From Hoeflea sp. (lineage in GTDB: Bacteria > Pseudomonadota > Alphaproteobacteria > Rhizobiales > Rhizobiaceae): a stretch of 64,000 bases of DNA. A program made the translations under genes and the position numbers. The stretch spans positions 1 through 64,000 of the forward strand of contig JACKJT010000001.1 of NCBI GenBank assembly GCA_020637795.1, read 5' to 3'. The notes beneath the pieces were generated by a model that made no database searches, was not told the DNA's origin, and was given only the letters and a program-made list of their open reading frames with translations. Shown piece after piece: positions 39,233 to 49,024 of the stretch; the first letter of the stretch is position 1; every line of letters begins with the position of its first letter.

Positions 39233-39588
39233 TCAGACCGCTCCGTGAACAGATGACCCCCGATGGTTGAGCCAATCGAGCCGACTTTCGCCGGAAATGA
39301 CGGGCTGGGCAAGCCCCGCGCCGCCTATACGGGGCAAGAGGGCAACAGTCGCGGACTTTCGGCGCAACCACCGGGACGGGAATCTTGATCCGGCGACACC
39401 GGCCATCTATCTTGAAGAGGCCCTCTACCGGAGCCTTTATGTTCTTTTTGTCCGAGTCCCGATAAAGGGCCACGCCCAGCGTTCAAACGCCGCGCATGGC
39501 CCGACAAAAACATGAAAACCGCTGACGTTCTTGACGTCGGCAGATGTTTTTGTGCGCTCGAACGAGCGCTATCCCGGACACGACACCA
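39233..39588 (+). promoter_or_regulatory. divergent intergenic region with two inverted repeats before yjhX
   Basis: These 356 bases carry no gene. Close to yjhX are GCTGACGT-TCTTG-ACGTCGGC (39521-39541, one mismatch) and GCGCTCG-AA-CGAGCGC (39554-39569, perfect), the latter 19 bases before the ATG. They could be operators for autoregulation or, in RNA, a hairpin near the weak ribosome site. Confidence 0.45.
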
Positions 39589-39846
39589 ATGGACATCTCC
39601 CGCGCCGAACAGCGCATTCTGCACCTGCTCGCCCAGGGCGGCAGGATCGAACTGATCCGTGACGACAACCGAAAGGTCGCGGAAATCAAGCTCATCACCC
39701 GTGAAGGCTGGCTGTTTGCCGGCCTCGATCTCGAAACCTTCCGGAAGCTGAAACGCAAACGGGCGATCAGCTCGCGCAAGGGCGAGCCCTACGGCGTCAC
39801 CCGGCGCGGGCTGGAGCTGGTGCGCTCGCAGCTCGACAACCGGTAA
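39589..39846 (+). CDS. yjhX: YjhX/TopAI family protein (topoisomerase I inhibitor, UPF0386)
   Basis: An 85-residue protein matching E. coli YjhX in length and pattern: SRAEQRILHLLAQGGRI, an RDD turn, TREGW, FRKLKRKRAI and the ending LVRSQLDNR. E. coli YjhX (TopAI) is described as a toxin that binds and inhibits topoisomerase I, countered by the GNAT protein YjhQ. ATG 39589 (MDISRAEQ) is chosen over an in-frame ATG at 39544 because homology starts there. It stands alone; no antitoxin gene overlaps. The function in this organism is inferred. Confidence 0.88.
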   Translation: MDISRAEQRILHLLAQGGRIELIRDDNRKVAEIKLITREGWLFAGLDLETFRKLKRKRAISSRKGEPYGVTRRGLELVRSQLDNR

Positions 39847-39854
39847 ACGCGAAA

Positions 39855-39872
39855 CGGCGCCTTCGGGCGCCG
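39855..39872. terminator. hairpin between convergent yjhX and gatA
   Basis: CGGCGCC-TTCG-GGCGCCG, a seven-pair stem with a UUCG loop, nine bases after the yjhX stop. There is no T-tract, so termination strength is uncertain. Confidence 0.5.
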
Positions 39873-39930
39873 CTTCAACATCAAGCCGATCTGTTAAAAA
39901 CGCCTTGGGCTCCCGGCCTCAGCGGTAATC

Positions 39931-41412
39931 TCACCACCAGCGCTTGGGCTCGAACCGGCCTGCCGCCTGCTCGATGACGTGGGCGGTCTTGAACAGGGTT
40001 TCTTCCTCGAAGGGACGGCCGATCAGCTGCAGGCCGAGCGGCAGGCCCTTCGGGTCAAGACCGGCAGGCACGGCAATACCGGGAAGGCCGGCCATGTTGA
40101 CGGTGACGGTGAAGATGTCGTTGAGGTACATCTTCACCGGATCGCTCGCCAGATCCTCGTCGCCCACGGCAAAGGCCGAGGACGGGGTGGCGGGCGTCAG
40201 GATGGCGTCGACACCGGCCTCGAAGGCCAGTTCGAAATCGCGCTTGATCAGGGTGCGGACCTTCTGGGCGCGCAGGTAGTAGGCGTCGTAGTAGCCGGCC
40301 GAAAGCACGTAGGTGCCGATCATGATGCGGCGCTTGACCTCCTGGCCGAAGCCTTCGGCGCGGGTCTTCTCGTACATCTCGGCGATGTCCTTGCCGGGCA
40401 CGCGCAGACCGTAGCGGACGCCGTCATAGCGGGCGAGGTTCGAAGAAGCCTCCGCCGGCGCGACGATGTAGTAGGCGGGCAGCGCATACTTGGTGTGCGG
40501 CAGCTCGATATCGACGATCTCGGCGCCGGCGTCCTTCAGCCAGGCAATCCCCTGCTGCCACAGCGCCTCGATTTCCGCAGGCATGCCGTCGACACGGTAT
40601 TCGCGCGGGATGCCGATCTTCAGGCCCTTGACCGAACCGCCGAGTGCGGCCTCGTAGTCGGGCACCGGCAGATCGACCGAGGTGGTGTCCTTGTCGTCGA
40701 CAGAGGCCATCGATCCCAGCAGGATCGCCGCGTCGCGCACGTCGCGGGCAATCGGGCCGGCCTGGTCGAGCGAGGAGGCAAAGGCGGCAATGCCCCAGCG
40801 CGAGCAGCGGCCATAGGTCGGCTTGATGCCGACGGTTCCGGTGAACGCCGCCGGCTGGCGGATCGAGCCGCCGGTGTCGGTGGCCGTCGCGCCGGCGCAC
40901 ATCAGCGCCGCGACGGCGGCAGCCGAACCGCCCGAGGAGCCGCCAGGCACCAGATTGGCGTTGGAGCCTTCGGCGCGCCAGGGGTTGATCACCGGGCCGT
41001 AGTAGGAGGTCTCGTTGGACGAGCCCATGGCGAACTCGTCCATGTTGAGCTTGCCGAGCATGACTGCGCCATCGGCCCAGAGATTGGCGGTGACGGTGGA
41101 TTCGTAACGCGGCTCGAAGCCGTCGAGCACATGTGAGCAGGCCTGGGTGTGCACGCCCTCGGTGGCGAAGAGATCCTTGACGCCGAGCGGGATGCCTTCC
41201 AGCGCTCCGGCCGTGCCGCCGGCGCGGCGGGCGTCGGAGGCTTTCGCCATCTCGCGGGCCTTGTCGGCGGTCACCTTCACATACGTGTTGATCGCCGGGT
41301 TGGCGGCCTTGATGGCAGCCAGGTAGGCGTCGGTCAGCTCGACGCTGGAGAAGGCGCCCTTCTTCATTTCGTCACGGGCTTCGGCGATGGTCAGACGGAT
41401 CAGGTCGGTCAT
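39931..41412 (-). CDS. gatA: Asp-tRNA(Asn)/Glu-tRNA(Gln) amidotransferase subunit A
   Basis: GatA (493 residues) is the amidase-signature glutaminase that releases ammonia for tRNA amidation. The catalytic triad is visible: Lys79 (GVKDLF), cis-Ser159 (GGSSGGS) and nucleophile Ser183 ([11 protein letters not shown]). Length is normal. The ATG overlaps the TGA of a GNAT gene by four bases (ATGA), and that GNAT follows gatC by four bases, giving the unit gatC-GNAT-gatA. Confidence 0.96.
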   Translation of the reverse strand: MTDLIRLTIAEARDEMKKGAFSSVELTDAYLAAIKAANPAINTYVKVTADKAREMAKASDARRAGGTAGALEGIPLGVKDLFATEGVHTQACSHVLDGFEPRYESTVTANLWADGAVMLGKLNMDEFAMGSSNETSYYGPVINPWRAEGSNANLVPGGSSGGSAAAVAALMCAGATATDTGGSIRQPAAFTGTVGIKPTYGRCSRWGIAAFASSLDQAGPIARDVRDAAILLGSMASVDDKDTTSVDLPVPDYEAALGGSVKGLKIGIPREYRVDGMPAEIEALWQQGIAWLKDAGAEIVDIELPHTKYALPAYYIVAPAEASSNLARYDGVRYGLRVPGKDIAEMYEKTRAEGFGQEVKRRIMIGTYVLSAGYYDAYYLRAQKVRTLIKRDFELAFEAGVDAILTPATPSSAFAVGDEDLASDPVKMYLNDIFTVTVNMAGLPGIAVPAGLDPKGLPLGLQLIGRPFEEETLFKTAHVIEQAAGRFEPKRWW

Positions 41413-41891
41413 GCGGACAACTTCTTTTCAAAGAACCGGGAATAGCCGGAATCAGGGTAATCGAGGACGGCGCCACATTCGGTGAAGCCATGATTTTCAT
41501 AAAGCCGGACGGCGGCGGCAAGCCCCTCGCCCACGCCGGTTTCAAGAACCAGCCTTTCGATGCCAAGGTCGCCGGCACGTGTGCAAATCGCATCGAGAAG
41601 CGCCGAGCCTATGCGCTGGCCACGCACTTGCGGCGCGGTGAACATGCGCTTGACCTCGCCGGTGCGGGTGCCGGCGTCGAGGCCGACATCCTTGAGCGCG
41701 CCGAGACCGACGGCCAGGCCTGTGTCGTTGCGTGCGACAAAGACGGTGGTGTCATCGCCCGCCATTTCCTCGATGTTCAGGCCGAAATGAAATTCGGCCG
41801 GCGCCAGGGGCACCAGATAGGCGTCCAGCGCTTCGACAAGCGCCGTGACGTCATCCTGAATCGGGGATTCAATGGCGACCGAAACAGCCAT
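41409..41891 (-). CDS. GNAT acetyltransferase embedded between gatC and gatA
   Basis: A 160-residue GCN5-type acetyltransferase with [23 protein letters not shown], the [22 protein letters not shown] helix and [15 protein letters not shown]. It lies four bases downstream of gatC and overlaps gatA by four, so it is translated as part of the amidotransferase operon. The ATG at 41891 (AVSVAIESP) is chosen because upstream residues overlap gatC. The substrate is unknown; modification of an amino acid or of the translation machinery is only a guess from position. Confidence 0.88.
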   Translation of the reverse strand: MAVSVAIESPIQDDVTALVEALDAYLVPLAPAEFHFGLNIEEMAGDDTTVFVARNDTGLAVGLGALKDVGLDAGTRTGEVKRMFTAPQVRGQRIGSALLDAICTRAGDLGIERLVLETGVGEGLAAAVRLYENHGFTECGAVLDYPDSGYSRFFEKKLSA

Positions 41892-41895
41892 TGTG

Positions 41896-42183
41896 CTACT
41901 CGACCACCTTCGGGACGACAAAAAAATTGTCGGTCGATTCAGGTGCGTTGGCGACAATGTCCTCGGCCTTGGAGCCGTCGGTGACAACATCGGCACGCTT
42001 CTTCATCGCCATCGGGGTGACCGAGGTCATCGGCTCGACGCCATCGACATTGACTTCGGACAGGTGCTCGACGAAGCCCAGAATCGTGTTGAGTTCACCT
42101 TCCATGCGGGCGGCTTCCTCGTCGGTGACCGCAATGCGGGCGAGGTGCGCAACGCGTTTGACGGTGGCAAGATCTACGGACAT
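41896..42183 (-). CDS. gatC: Asp-tRNA(Asn)/Glu-tRNA(Gln) amidotransferase subunit C
   Basis: GatC (95 residues) wraps around GatA and stabilises GatCAB. Typical: [46 protein letters not shown] and the ending [16 protein letters not shown]. It is the first gene of the gatC-GNAT-gatA unit; its promoter should lie in the 118 bases upstream. Confidence 0.95.
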   Translation of the reverse strand: MSVDLATVKRVAHLARIAVTDEEAARMEGELNTILGFVEHLSEVNVDGVEPMTSVTPMAMKKRADVVTDGSKAEDIVANAPESTDNFFVVPKVVE

Positions 42184-42302
42184 CGGGTCCTCATCGGGTG
42201 ATATGAACGGGTGGCCCCGCTATAGCCGCGAGCGGGCAGCCGCGCAACTGCGGGGCAAGTATTTGTCGTTGCGCCAGGCTGTCCTTCATCCAAAATCCAA
42301 CA

Positions 42303-42893
42303 TTACTTGATCGCGATGACATGGAGCCATTCGGTGGGCTTGCCGTCATAGCCACCTCCCATTTCGGTTGTGATTTTCACGTCCGTCCATCCCGAAGCCG
42401 TGTACCAGTCCCGCAACAAGCGCTCCGACGGGTAATTGTAGTACCGGTCAAATTGGTCGCGGCCTTCTGTTTCTCCAGCCTTGAAGCTGGCGAAAAAGGG
42501 CCCGCCATTCTTCAATGCGGCATGAATTCTCGAAAGAATTCCCGGCAGGTTTTCCCTTGGGACATGCAACAGGCAGGCATTCGCCCATATCCCGTCACAG
42601 GTGTGTTTCTCGTCCAGATCGGCGAACAAGAGAGTGGCAACAGGAATGCCGAGACGCTGTTGCGCCGCTTGCGCCATCTCGGGCGTCCCGTCCGTCGGAC
42701 GCACATCGAATCCCCTTCCAATCATGAATTCGCTGTCCCGCCCGTCACCGCATCCCAACTCGAGAATGACGGCGCCGGCTGGCAGCAAAGACAGAAAACC
42801 CTCGATATGCTTCGAATTCGGATGTTCACCCCGCGAGGCATAGGCGGAAGCTTCCCGCGAATAAAAGTCGATCGTCCGATCATCCCAGGTCAT
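42303..42893 (-). CDS. class I SAM-dependent methyltransferase
   Basis: A 196-residue methyltransferase with motif I ILELGCGDGRDSEFM, motif II-like DVRPTDGTPEMAQAA, FADLDEKHTCDGIWANACLLHVPRENL and FFASFKAGETEGRD. It resembles small-molecule methyltransferases of the Methyltransf_11/25 type. The substrate is not identifiable. It is a separate unit between gatC and the UPF0173 gene, and its codon style seems slightly less GC-rich than neighbours (visual impression only). Confidence 0.85.
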   Translation of the reverse strand: MTWDDRTIDFYSREASAYASRGEHPNSKHIEGFLSLLPAGAVILELGCGDGRDSEFMIGRGFDVRPTDGTPEMAQAAQQRLGIPVATLLFADLDEKHTCDGIWANACLLHVPRENLPGILSRIHAALKNGGPFFASFKAGETEGRDQFDRYYNYPSERLLRDWYTASGWTDVKITTEMGGGYDGKPTEWLHVIAIK

Positions 42894-42979
42894 TTTCTTC
42901 CCATGTTCCGCTTCGCGACCATTCCATCTAGAGAAAGGCGGTCGTGGCGCGTTTGGCCAAATGTACCCCGGTCAGCGCG

Positions 42980-43687
42980 TCAGACAGTCACGCTCTCGCC
43001 GGACTTGGGTACGGCGACGTTCTTGGCATCGTCCTCCATTGCCTCGACGAAGGCATCGGCCGTCTGGTCGAGGATCGGGAACGTGCCGTAGTGGCAGGGA
43101 AAGACCTTGGCGAACGAGAAGAACCTGCGACAGGCGAGTGCCGCCACCGCGCCGCCCATGGTGAAGCGGTCGCCGATCGGCACGATGCCGATTTCCGGGC
43201 GATGCAACTCGTTGATCAGCGCCATGTCGGAGAAGATGTCGGTGTCGCCCATGTGCAGCAGACCCGGCTCGTCCCCGAAATGCAGCATCAGGCCATTGGC
43301 ACTGCCGAGCGAGTGCGACACCCCGTCGGAGGTGATGTGGGCGGAGGAATGCAGCGCATTGACGAAGGTCGCGGAAAAACCGTCGAGTGAAATCGTGCCG
43401 CCGGTGTTGCCCATTTCCAGGCGGTCGAGGCCGTGGTGATGGCTGAGCCACACGCCCAGATCGTAATTGGCGAGCACCACCGCGCCGGTTTCCTTGGCGA
43501 TCGCCGCGGTGTCGCCGACATGATCGCCATGGCCGTGCGTGAGCAGGATATGGGTGATACCCTTGACCGCATCCTTGCGGTCATTGCCTTCAAAGGAGGG
43601 GTTTCCGGTGAAGAACGGATCGATGAGGATCGTCGACTTGGCGGTTTCCAGCCGGAATGCGGAATGACCTAGCCAGGTGATTTTCAT
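42980..43687 (-). CDS. UPF0173 metal-dependent hydrolase (metallo-beta-lactamase fold)
   Basis: A 235-residue MBL-fold hydrolase: [24 protein letters not shown] with the HxHxDH zinc motif, GDTDIFSDM and [12 protein letters not shown]. It matches the UPF0173 family in length and motifs. The physiological substrate is unknown. A separate promoter is probable, as the ruvX gene diverges from it across 106 bases. Confidence 0.92.
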   Translation of the reverse strand: MKITWLGHSAFRLETAKSTILIDPFFTGNPSFEGNDRKDAVKGITHILLTHGHGDHVGDTAAIAKETGAVVLANYDLGVWLSHHHGLDRLEMGNTGGTISLDGFSATFVNALHSSAHITSDGVSHSLGSANGLMLHFGDEPGLLHMGDTDIFSDMALINELHRPEIGIVPIGDRFTMGGAVAALACRRFFSFAKVFPCHYGTFPILDQTADAFVEAMEDDAKNVAVPKSGESVTV

Positions 43688-43793
43688 GAGTTTCTCTCCC
43701 TCGCAATTTGCGGCCCTCGCATTTGAAGGGCTTGTTCGCTAAACCCATCATCTAGCGCGGCAGACGCTGTGGCGCAAAGGCAGAGAGTAAAAA

Positions 43794-44288
43794 ATGGCGG
43801 CTATCAGCATCGAAGAGCTTTCCGGGCAGATTCAACCCGGGCAAACCATTGCCGGCATCGACCTGGGGACGGAAACCATCGGACTGGCGGTCTCGGACCT
43901 GTCGCTGAGGCTCGCCTCGCCGCGGCCGATGATCAAGCGCAAGAAGTTCACGCTCGATGCCATTGCCCTGATCGAGGCTCTTCAACGCGACAAGGCGGGC
44001 GCCGCGGTGATCGGCCTGCCGGTCAACATGGACGGCAGCGAAGGCCCCCGCGCCCAGGCGACGCGAGCCTTCGTGCGCAACATGGCGCAGAAGACGGAAT
44101 TGCCGTTCGTGTTCTGGGACGAGCGGTTGTCGACGGTGGCCGCCGAACGGGCGCTGATCGAGATGGATGTCTCGCGCAAGAAGCGCAAGGAACGGATCGA
44201 TTCGGCCGCCGCCAGTTTCATCCTGCAAGGCGCGCTCGACCGACTGACCGGATTGCGCGCCGGACAGGCTGCCTCAGGAAATCCTTGA
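43794..44288 (+). CDS. ruvX: RuvX/YqgF RNase H-fold nuclease
   Basis: A 164-residue YqgF-family protein (putative Holliday junction resolvase, also linked to 16S rRNA 5' maturation). Catalytic acids sit in [28 protein letters not shown] and [16 protein letters not shown]. Its 3' end overlaps the convergent small membrane protein gene by 15 bases. In Rhizobiales ruvX is often near gatC, and that neighbourhood is kept here. Confidence 0.92.
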   Translation: MAAISIEELSGQIQPGQTIAGIDLGTETIGLAVSDLSLRLASPRPMIKRKKFTLDAIALIEALQRDKAGAAVIGLPVNMDGSEGPRAQATRAFVRNMAQKTELPFVFWDERLSTVAAERALIEMDVSRKKRKERIDSAAASFILQGALDRLTGLRAGQAASGNP

Positions 44289-44624
44289 ATACTCGGCTTC
44301 GGCGGTGTCGGAGACCTGCATCGCAACGTCCCGGCTTTCGGTCCAGCCGAACAGGTTGCGGATAGCGGTCCAGATCTGCTTGCGGCGCCGCTTGATGGCG
44401 ATGAAGCCGATCACAAAAAACGTGTCGAGAACGATCGCCTTGAGCACCAGCGGCGGAATCGATTCGGGCGGAATGCCGAGCAGGTTGCCGTAGATGGTGA
44501 AGACCAGATCGTGCAGATCGCGGCTGAGGATGCGATAGCCGAAATTGATGTCGTAGTAGGACAGGCCATACCAGCTGCCGAGCAGGACGATCGGCGTCAC
44601 CCAGAGAACTAGAAAGACCTTCAT
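44274..44624 (-). CDS. DUF6105-like small membrane protein
   Basis: A 116-residue inner-membrane protein with an N-terminal helix ([21 protein letters not shown]) followed by [22 protein letters not shown], and a second helix ([19 protein letters not shown]) before a basic RRRKQ stretch. The N-terminal pattern recalls the rhizobial DUF6105 group; that assignment is tentative. It overlaps the upstream membrane-protein gene by four bases and runs 15 bases into the end of convergent ruvX. Confidence 0.75.
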   Translation of the reverse strand: MKVFLVLWVTPIVLLGSWYGLSYYDINFGYRILSRDLHDLVFTIYGNLLGIPPESIPPLVLKAIVLDTFFVIGFIAIKRRRKQIWTAIRNLFGWTESRDVAMQVSDTAEAEYSRIS

Positions 44625-45214
44625 GAGCGTGTTCCCTGCCTGGAGATGGACGCAAGCTGCGCACTGAAGGCGGCATGATTGGCGGCGTGATCGGCAATCA
44701 CCCGATCGAGCTCGCCGATCCCTTCATCCCCCGCCCCATCGGGTTCGATCCGCGACTGGGAAAGCGACATGATGGTCAGGAACAGGCCGCCAAGGGCGCC
44801 GAATTCCAGCGCCAGCAGCGTCCCCGCCTGACCGCCGGCAAAGAACACAACCGTGGTCAGCATGGAGGCCGCGGCCGTGCAGGCCACCGCCCCTTGCGCC
44901 AGGGGCCGCGCTTCGCGCTGTTCGCGCTCCTCGCCAAAGACGAAAAACATCATCGCAAACAGCAGCAGGCCGGCGGAGGCGGCGCTGAAGCCGCCGAGAA
45001 GCCCGAAGACGACGCTTTGGGAAAGCGGGGACAGGCCGATGGCCCGCATCGCGGCTATGGCGCTGTCCACCAGCCCGGCATCGGCGAAAAGGGTCAATAC
45101 GGCCAGACTGATACCGCCCTGCGGCGCATAGGTCACAACCAGCGCCAGGAGCGACAGGTAGCAGACCCAGAACAGCATCATCGAGGCGTAGTACAGGCGG
45201 CTTGAATTCATCAC
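44621..45214 (-). CDS. hypothetical membrane protein with four or five helices
   Basis: A 197-residue membrane protein. Hydrophobic segments are near MMLFWVCYLSLLALVVTYA, SVVFGLLGGFSAASAGLLLFAMMFFVFG, AVACTAAASMLTTVVFFAGG and TLLALEFGALGGLFLTIMSL. The tail (about 150-197) is soluble and helical. It is translationally coupled to the next gene (ATGA at 44621-44624), suggesting the two membrane proteins work together. No family or function is recognised. Confidence 0.75.
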   Translation of the reverse strand: MMNSSRLYYASMMLFWVCYLSLLALVVTYAPQGGISLAVLTLFADAGLVDSAIAAMRAIGLSPLSQSVVFGLLGGFSAASAGLLLFAMMFFVFGEEREQREARPLAQGAVACTAAASMLTTVVFFAGGQAGTLLALEFGALGGLFLTIMSLSQSRIEPDGAGDEGIGELDRVIADHAANHAAFSAQLASISRQGTRS

Positions 45215-45371
45215 GGGTCCGTGGAGCTGATGGAATGTGGTTTATCTCGTCCATCACCATGACGGTGGCGGCGCGCCCACGCAATGTAAACCATTTGTTA
45301 AGGTTAACGGCCGCCATTGCCCAACCTGCCCGAGCCGCTTATGAGGAGGCTCCCCTCATCCGGCGATACCC

Positions 45372-46322
45372 ATGATCCCTATTTTCGAAAGCATACTGCC
45401 GATTTTCCTGATCGTGCTTCTCGGCGTGGCGCTCAGACGCGCGCCGTTCATCGATCAGAGCGTCTGGCCCGGCCTGGAAACGATCGGCTACTACCTGCTG
45501 TTTCCATCGCTTCTGTTCCTGACCCTGGCAACAGCCGATTTTTCCGGTCTCGAACTCGGCACCGTTGCGCTGGTTGCGCTGCTGGCGATGATCGTCATGA
45601 CAATCCTTCTGGTCGTCATTCATCCGCTCGCCCGTGCCCGTGGCATGTCGGACGCCAGCTATACATCGCTGTTTCAGACGTCTTCGCGTTGGAATGCGTT
45701 CATCGCGCTTGCGATCGCCGAGAAACTGGCAGGGTCCACCGGCCTGGCCCTGGTGGCCCTGGTGATGGCGGTGCTGGTCATTCCGCTCAACCTGATCAAT
45801 GTCACCATGCTGGTCTGGTACGGAACCGGCGCACGCAGCATGGGAACGCTCGCTAGGCGGATCGTCGGCAACCCGCTGATCCTCGGCTGTGCGGCAGGCA
45901 TCGCCGTCAACGCCCTGCCCTTCGATCTCTACCCGCCGCTCGAACAGGCGGTCGATCTGATCGCCCGTTCCTCGCTCGGGCTCGGGCTGCTGATGGTCGG
46001 CGCCGGCCTCAAGCTCAATGATGCGCTGAGGCCCGGCCCCGCGGTGCTGACGCCTGTCGCGCTCAAGCTGATCGTCTTCCCGGCCATCATGGTGGGACTG
46101 GCGCTGGGCTTTGGGCTCAGCGGGGAAACCGTGTTGATCCTGGCGCTGTGCGCGTCGGTGCCGACAGCGATGAACGGCTATCTGCTGGCACGCCAGATGG
46201 GCGGCGATGCACCGCTTTATGCCGCTGTCACCACCGTCCAGACGGTGGCATCCTTCCTGACGATTCCGGCAGTGATGTGGGCGGCCGGGCTGGTCGCAGG
46301 CATTCAGGCCGCCGGCGGATAG
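45372..46322 (+). CDS. AEC family transporter (auxin efflux carrier-like permease)
   Basis: A 316-residue permease with about ten hydrophobic segments and the family's repeated halves: SILPIFLIVLLGVALRR, QTSSRWNAFIALAIAEK and SSLGLGLLMVGAGLKL, then SVPTAMNGYLLARQMGGD near the end. AEC proteins export or exchange organic acids such as malate; substrate unknown. It is convergent with the acyl-CoA dehydrogenase gene, the coding ends overlapping by 19 bases. Confidence 0.9.
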   Translation: MIPIFESILPIFLIVLLGVALRRAPFIDQSVWPGLETIGYYLLFPSLLFLTLATADFSGLELGTVALVALLAMIVMTILLVVIHPLARARGMSDASYTSLFQTSSRWNAFIALAIAEKLAGSTGLALVALVMAVLVIPLNLINVTMLVWYGTGARSMGTLARRIVGNPLILGCAAGIAVNALPFDLYPPLEQAVDLIARSSLGLGLLMVGAGLKLNDALRPGPAVLTPVALKLIVFPAIMVGLALGFGLSGETVLILALCASVPTAMNGYLLARQMGGDAPLYAAVTTVQTVASFLTIPAVMWAAGLVAGIQAAGG

Positions 46323-47962
46323 AGCAGGTCGACGATCTGGCGGGCATCGAACCGGGCATCGAGCATGCCGTAGGTCGAGCGCCATGCGCCGCCGAGCCGG
46401 GTCTCGACAAAGGCTTCGGCAACGTGACCGGCGCCGAGCCGGGTCAGCTCAGCCGCCGCAGCGGCAAGCGCCAGCTGCTCGGTCAGAAGCCGCGCGGCGC
46501 CCTCATCGCGTTCAGCCACCGCCATGCAGGCGCGCAGCACGTCAACCGTGCGCGGACCGGCGGCGCCCAAATCACGGTTGATGCTCTCGAGCGCGACCTC
46601 GCACAGGTCGCGGCCACGGGTCAGCACCCTCAGCACATCAAGCGCCATGACGTTGCCCGAGCCTTCCCAGATGGCGTTGACCGGCGCCTCGCGGTAGTGG
46701 CGTGCAACCGCGCGTTCCTCGACATAGCCGTTGCCGCCCATGCATTCCATCACCTCGTAGATGACCGAGGGCGCGATCTTGCAGACCCAGTACTTGACCA
46801 CCGGGGTCATCAGCCGGGCGATGGCCGCCTCGGCCGGATTGTCACGGGCCTTGTCGAAGGCGCGCGCCAGCCGGAGCGACAAGGCGGTTGCCGCGGCGGT
46901 CTCGAGCGCCAGGTCGGCCAGCACCCGCGCCATCAAAGGCTGGTCGATCAGCAATTCGCCGAACACCCGGCGGTGGCGGCAGTGATGCACGGCCTCCGCG
47001 AGGCTCGCGCGCATCATGCCGGCCGAGGCCAGCGCGCAATCGAGCCGGGTCAGCGTCACCATGTCGAGGATGGTGCGCACACCCTCCCCCTCGCCGCCGA
47101 GCAGGAAGCCGAAAGTGTCGCTGAACTCGACTTCGGAGGAGGCGTTGGAGCGGTTGCCGAGCTTGTCCTTCAGCCGCTGCAGCCGAAGACCGTTGAGGCT
47201 GCCATCCTCAAGAATGCGCGGCACCAGGAAGCAGCTCAGCTCGCCGCTGGATTCGGCACCGGTGCGGGCCAGCATGACGAAGGCATCCGACATCGGCGCG
47301 GACAGGAACCATTTGTGGCCCGAAAGCCGGTAGACCCCTTCGCCCGCGCGGGTCGCCACGCTCTGGTTGGCGCGCACATCGGTGCCGCCCTGTTTCTCGG
47401 TCATGCCCATGCCGATGGTCACGCCGGACTTTTGCATCGCCGGGCGGTGGCTCGAATCGTAACGCCGCGACACCACCTGCGGCGCCCAGGCCTTCTCGAT
47501 GCGCGGCGAGGCCATGATCGCGGCGATCGAGGCATTGGTCATGGTCAGCGGGCACAGATGGCCGCATTCGAGGCCCGCGGAAAGGAAAAAGCGGATGGCG
47601 CGCGCCTGATGCGCATAGCCTGCCTCCTCGCGCCGGCCCTCCCAGACCGAGCCCTGCAAACCGCCCGCCACCCCGCGGCGCATCAGCGCGTGCCAGCTGG
47701 GATGGAAATCGACCTGGTCGATGCGGTTTCCGAAACCGTCATGGGTCCTGAGTTCGGGCAGGGAGCGGTTGGCGATGCGGGCCAGATCCTGCGCCTCGGC
47801 GGAGGCCACGAACTTGCCGACCGTTTCGAAATCGATGCGCAGCGCACGCGGCATGTCGGCCGCGATGTCCTTCAGCAACGGATCGGACCGATAGGCGTTG
47901 TGCCCGGAAAAGGGCGGGCTCTGATTGTCGGCCTGGGGGCCAAAGGCTTGGATCGGGCTCAT
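46304..47962 (-). CDS. AidB-like acyl-CoA dehydrogenase
   Basis: A 552-residue FAD enzyme of the acyl-CoA dehydrogenase superfamily, closest in style to AidB/isovaleryl-CoA types. Features: GMGMTEKQGGTDVRANQS for FAD binding, HKWFLSAPMSDAFVMLAR, LDCALASAGMMRASLAEAV and ECMGGNGYVEE followed by REAPVNAIWEGSGNVMALDVLR, where the family's catalytic Glu lies. E. coli AidB also binds DNA under alkylation stress; whether that applies is unknown. ATG 47962 has GAGG five bases upstream; earlier starts at 47998 and 48028 add 12 to 22 residues. Confidence 0.88.
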   Translation of the reverse strand: MSPIQAFGPQADNQSPPFSGHNAYRSDPLLKDIAADMPRALRIDFETVGKFVASAEAQDLARIANRSLPELRTHDGFGNRIDQVDFHPSWHALMRRGVAGGLQGSVWEGRREEAGYAHQARAIRFFLSAGLECGHLCPLTMTNASIAAIMASPRIEKAWAPQVVSRRYDSSHRPAMQKSGVTIGMGMTEKQGGTDVRANQSVATRAGEGVYRLSGHKWFLSAPMSDAFVMLARTGAESSGELSCFLVPRILEDGSLNGLRLQRLKDKLGNRSNASSEVEFSDTFGFLLGGEGEGVRTILDMVTLTRLDCALASAGMMRASLAEAVHHCRHRRVFGELLIDQPLMARVLADLALETAAATALSLRLARAFDKARDNPAEAAIARLMTPVVKYWVCKIAPSVIYEVMECMGGNGYVEERAVARHYREAPVNAIWEGSGNVMALDVLRVLTRGRDLCEVALESINRDLGAAGPRTVDVLRACMAVAERDEGAARLLTEQLALAAAAAELTRLGAGHVAEAFVETRLGGAWRSTYGMLDARFDARQIVDLLYPPAA

Positions 47963-48088
47963 CGGACCTCGCTTACAGGGATTCGCGCGGTTTTGCATGG
48001 GGACATCGCGCATTTCCGGCACCGGCAAGCTTGCTCCTGCCCCGGAACCTTTCTATAGACCGCACACGCCTTCAATCCTATGGGACCC

Positions 48089-49024
48089 ATGATGTCATTT
48101 CCGCACCGCCACCTTCTCGGAATCAAGGGGCTTTCGGAGCCGGACATCCACTATCTGCTCGATCAGGCGGACGAAGCGGTCAAGATATCCCGCCAGCGCG
48201 AGAAAAAAACCTCTACCCTTCGCGGCCTGACCCAGATCAACCTGTTCTTCGAATCCTCGACCCGGACGCAGGCCTCGTTCGAGCTGGCCGGCAAGCGGCT
48301 CGGCGCGGACGTGATGAACATGTCGGTTGCCAATTCCAGCGTCAAGAAGGGCGAAACCCTGGTCGACACAGCGATGACGCTCAACGCCATGCGGCCCGAC
48401 GTGCTGGTGGTGCGGCATTCGTCGGCGGGCGCGGTGGCGCTGTTGTCGCAGAAAGTCGGCTGCCCGGTGATCAATGCCGGCGACGGGGCGCATGAGCACC
48501 CGACCCAGGCGCTGCTCGATGCGCTGACCATCCGCCGGGCCAAAGGCAAGGTCGGGCGCCTGACGGTTGCCATCTGCGGCGACGTGCTGCATTCGCGCGT
48601 CGCCCGCTCGAACATCCTGCTGCTCAACGCGCTCGGCGCGCGGGTCCGGGTGGTGGCGCCGTCGACGCTGCTTCCCTCCGGCATCGCAGACATGGGCGTC
48701 GAAGTGTTCCGGCGCATGGAAGACGGGCTCAAGGACGCGGACGTGGTGATGATGCTGAGATTGCAGCGCGAGCGCATGGCCGGCTCCTTCGTGCCGTCGG
48801 TGCGCGAATATTTCCGCTATTTCGGCCTTGATGCCGAGAAGCTGAAGGCGGCCAAGGAAGATGCCCTGGTCATGCACCCGGGTCCGATGAACCGCGGCGT
48901 CGAGATCGCCTCCGACATTGCCGACGGGCCGCAGAGCGTGATCGAACAGCAGGTGGAGATGGGCGTCGCCGTGCGGATGGCGGTGATGGAGACGCTGATG
49001 CTGCATGGGGAGTTGGCCCGATGA
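48089..49024 (+). CDS. pyrB: aspartate carbamoyltransferase catalytic subunit
   Basis: PyrB (about 311 residues) condenses carbamoyl phosphate and aspartate in pyrimidine synthesis. Active-site motifs: [36 protein letters not shown] and [11 protein letters not shown]. The ATG may be 48080, 48089 or 48092. The stop overlaps the pyrC ATG by four bases (ATGA), implying coupled translation with the pseudo-dihydroorotase next to it. No pyrI regulatory subunit is nearby. Confidence 0.95.
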   Translation: MMSFPHRHLLGIKGLSEPDIHYLLDQADEAVKISRQREKKTSTLRGLTQINLFFESSTRTQASFELAGKRLGADVMNMSVANSSVKKGETLVDTAMTLNAMRPDVLVVRHSSAGAVALLSQKVGCPVINAGDGAHEHPTQALLDALTIRRAKGKVGRLTVAICGDVLHSRVARSNILLLNALGARVRVVAPSTLLPSGIADMGVEVFRRMEDGLKDADVVMMLRLQRERMAGSFVPSVREYFRYFGLDAEKLKAAKEDALVMHPGPMNRGVEIASDIADGPQSVIEQQVEMGVAVRMAVMETLMLHGELAR

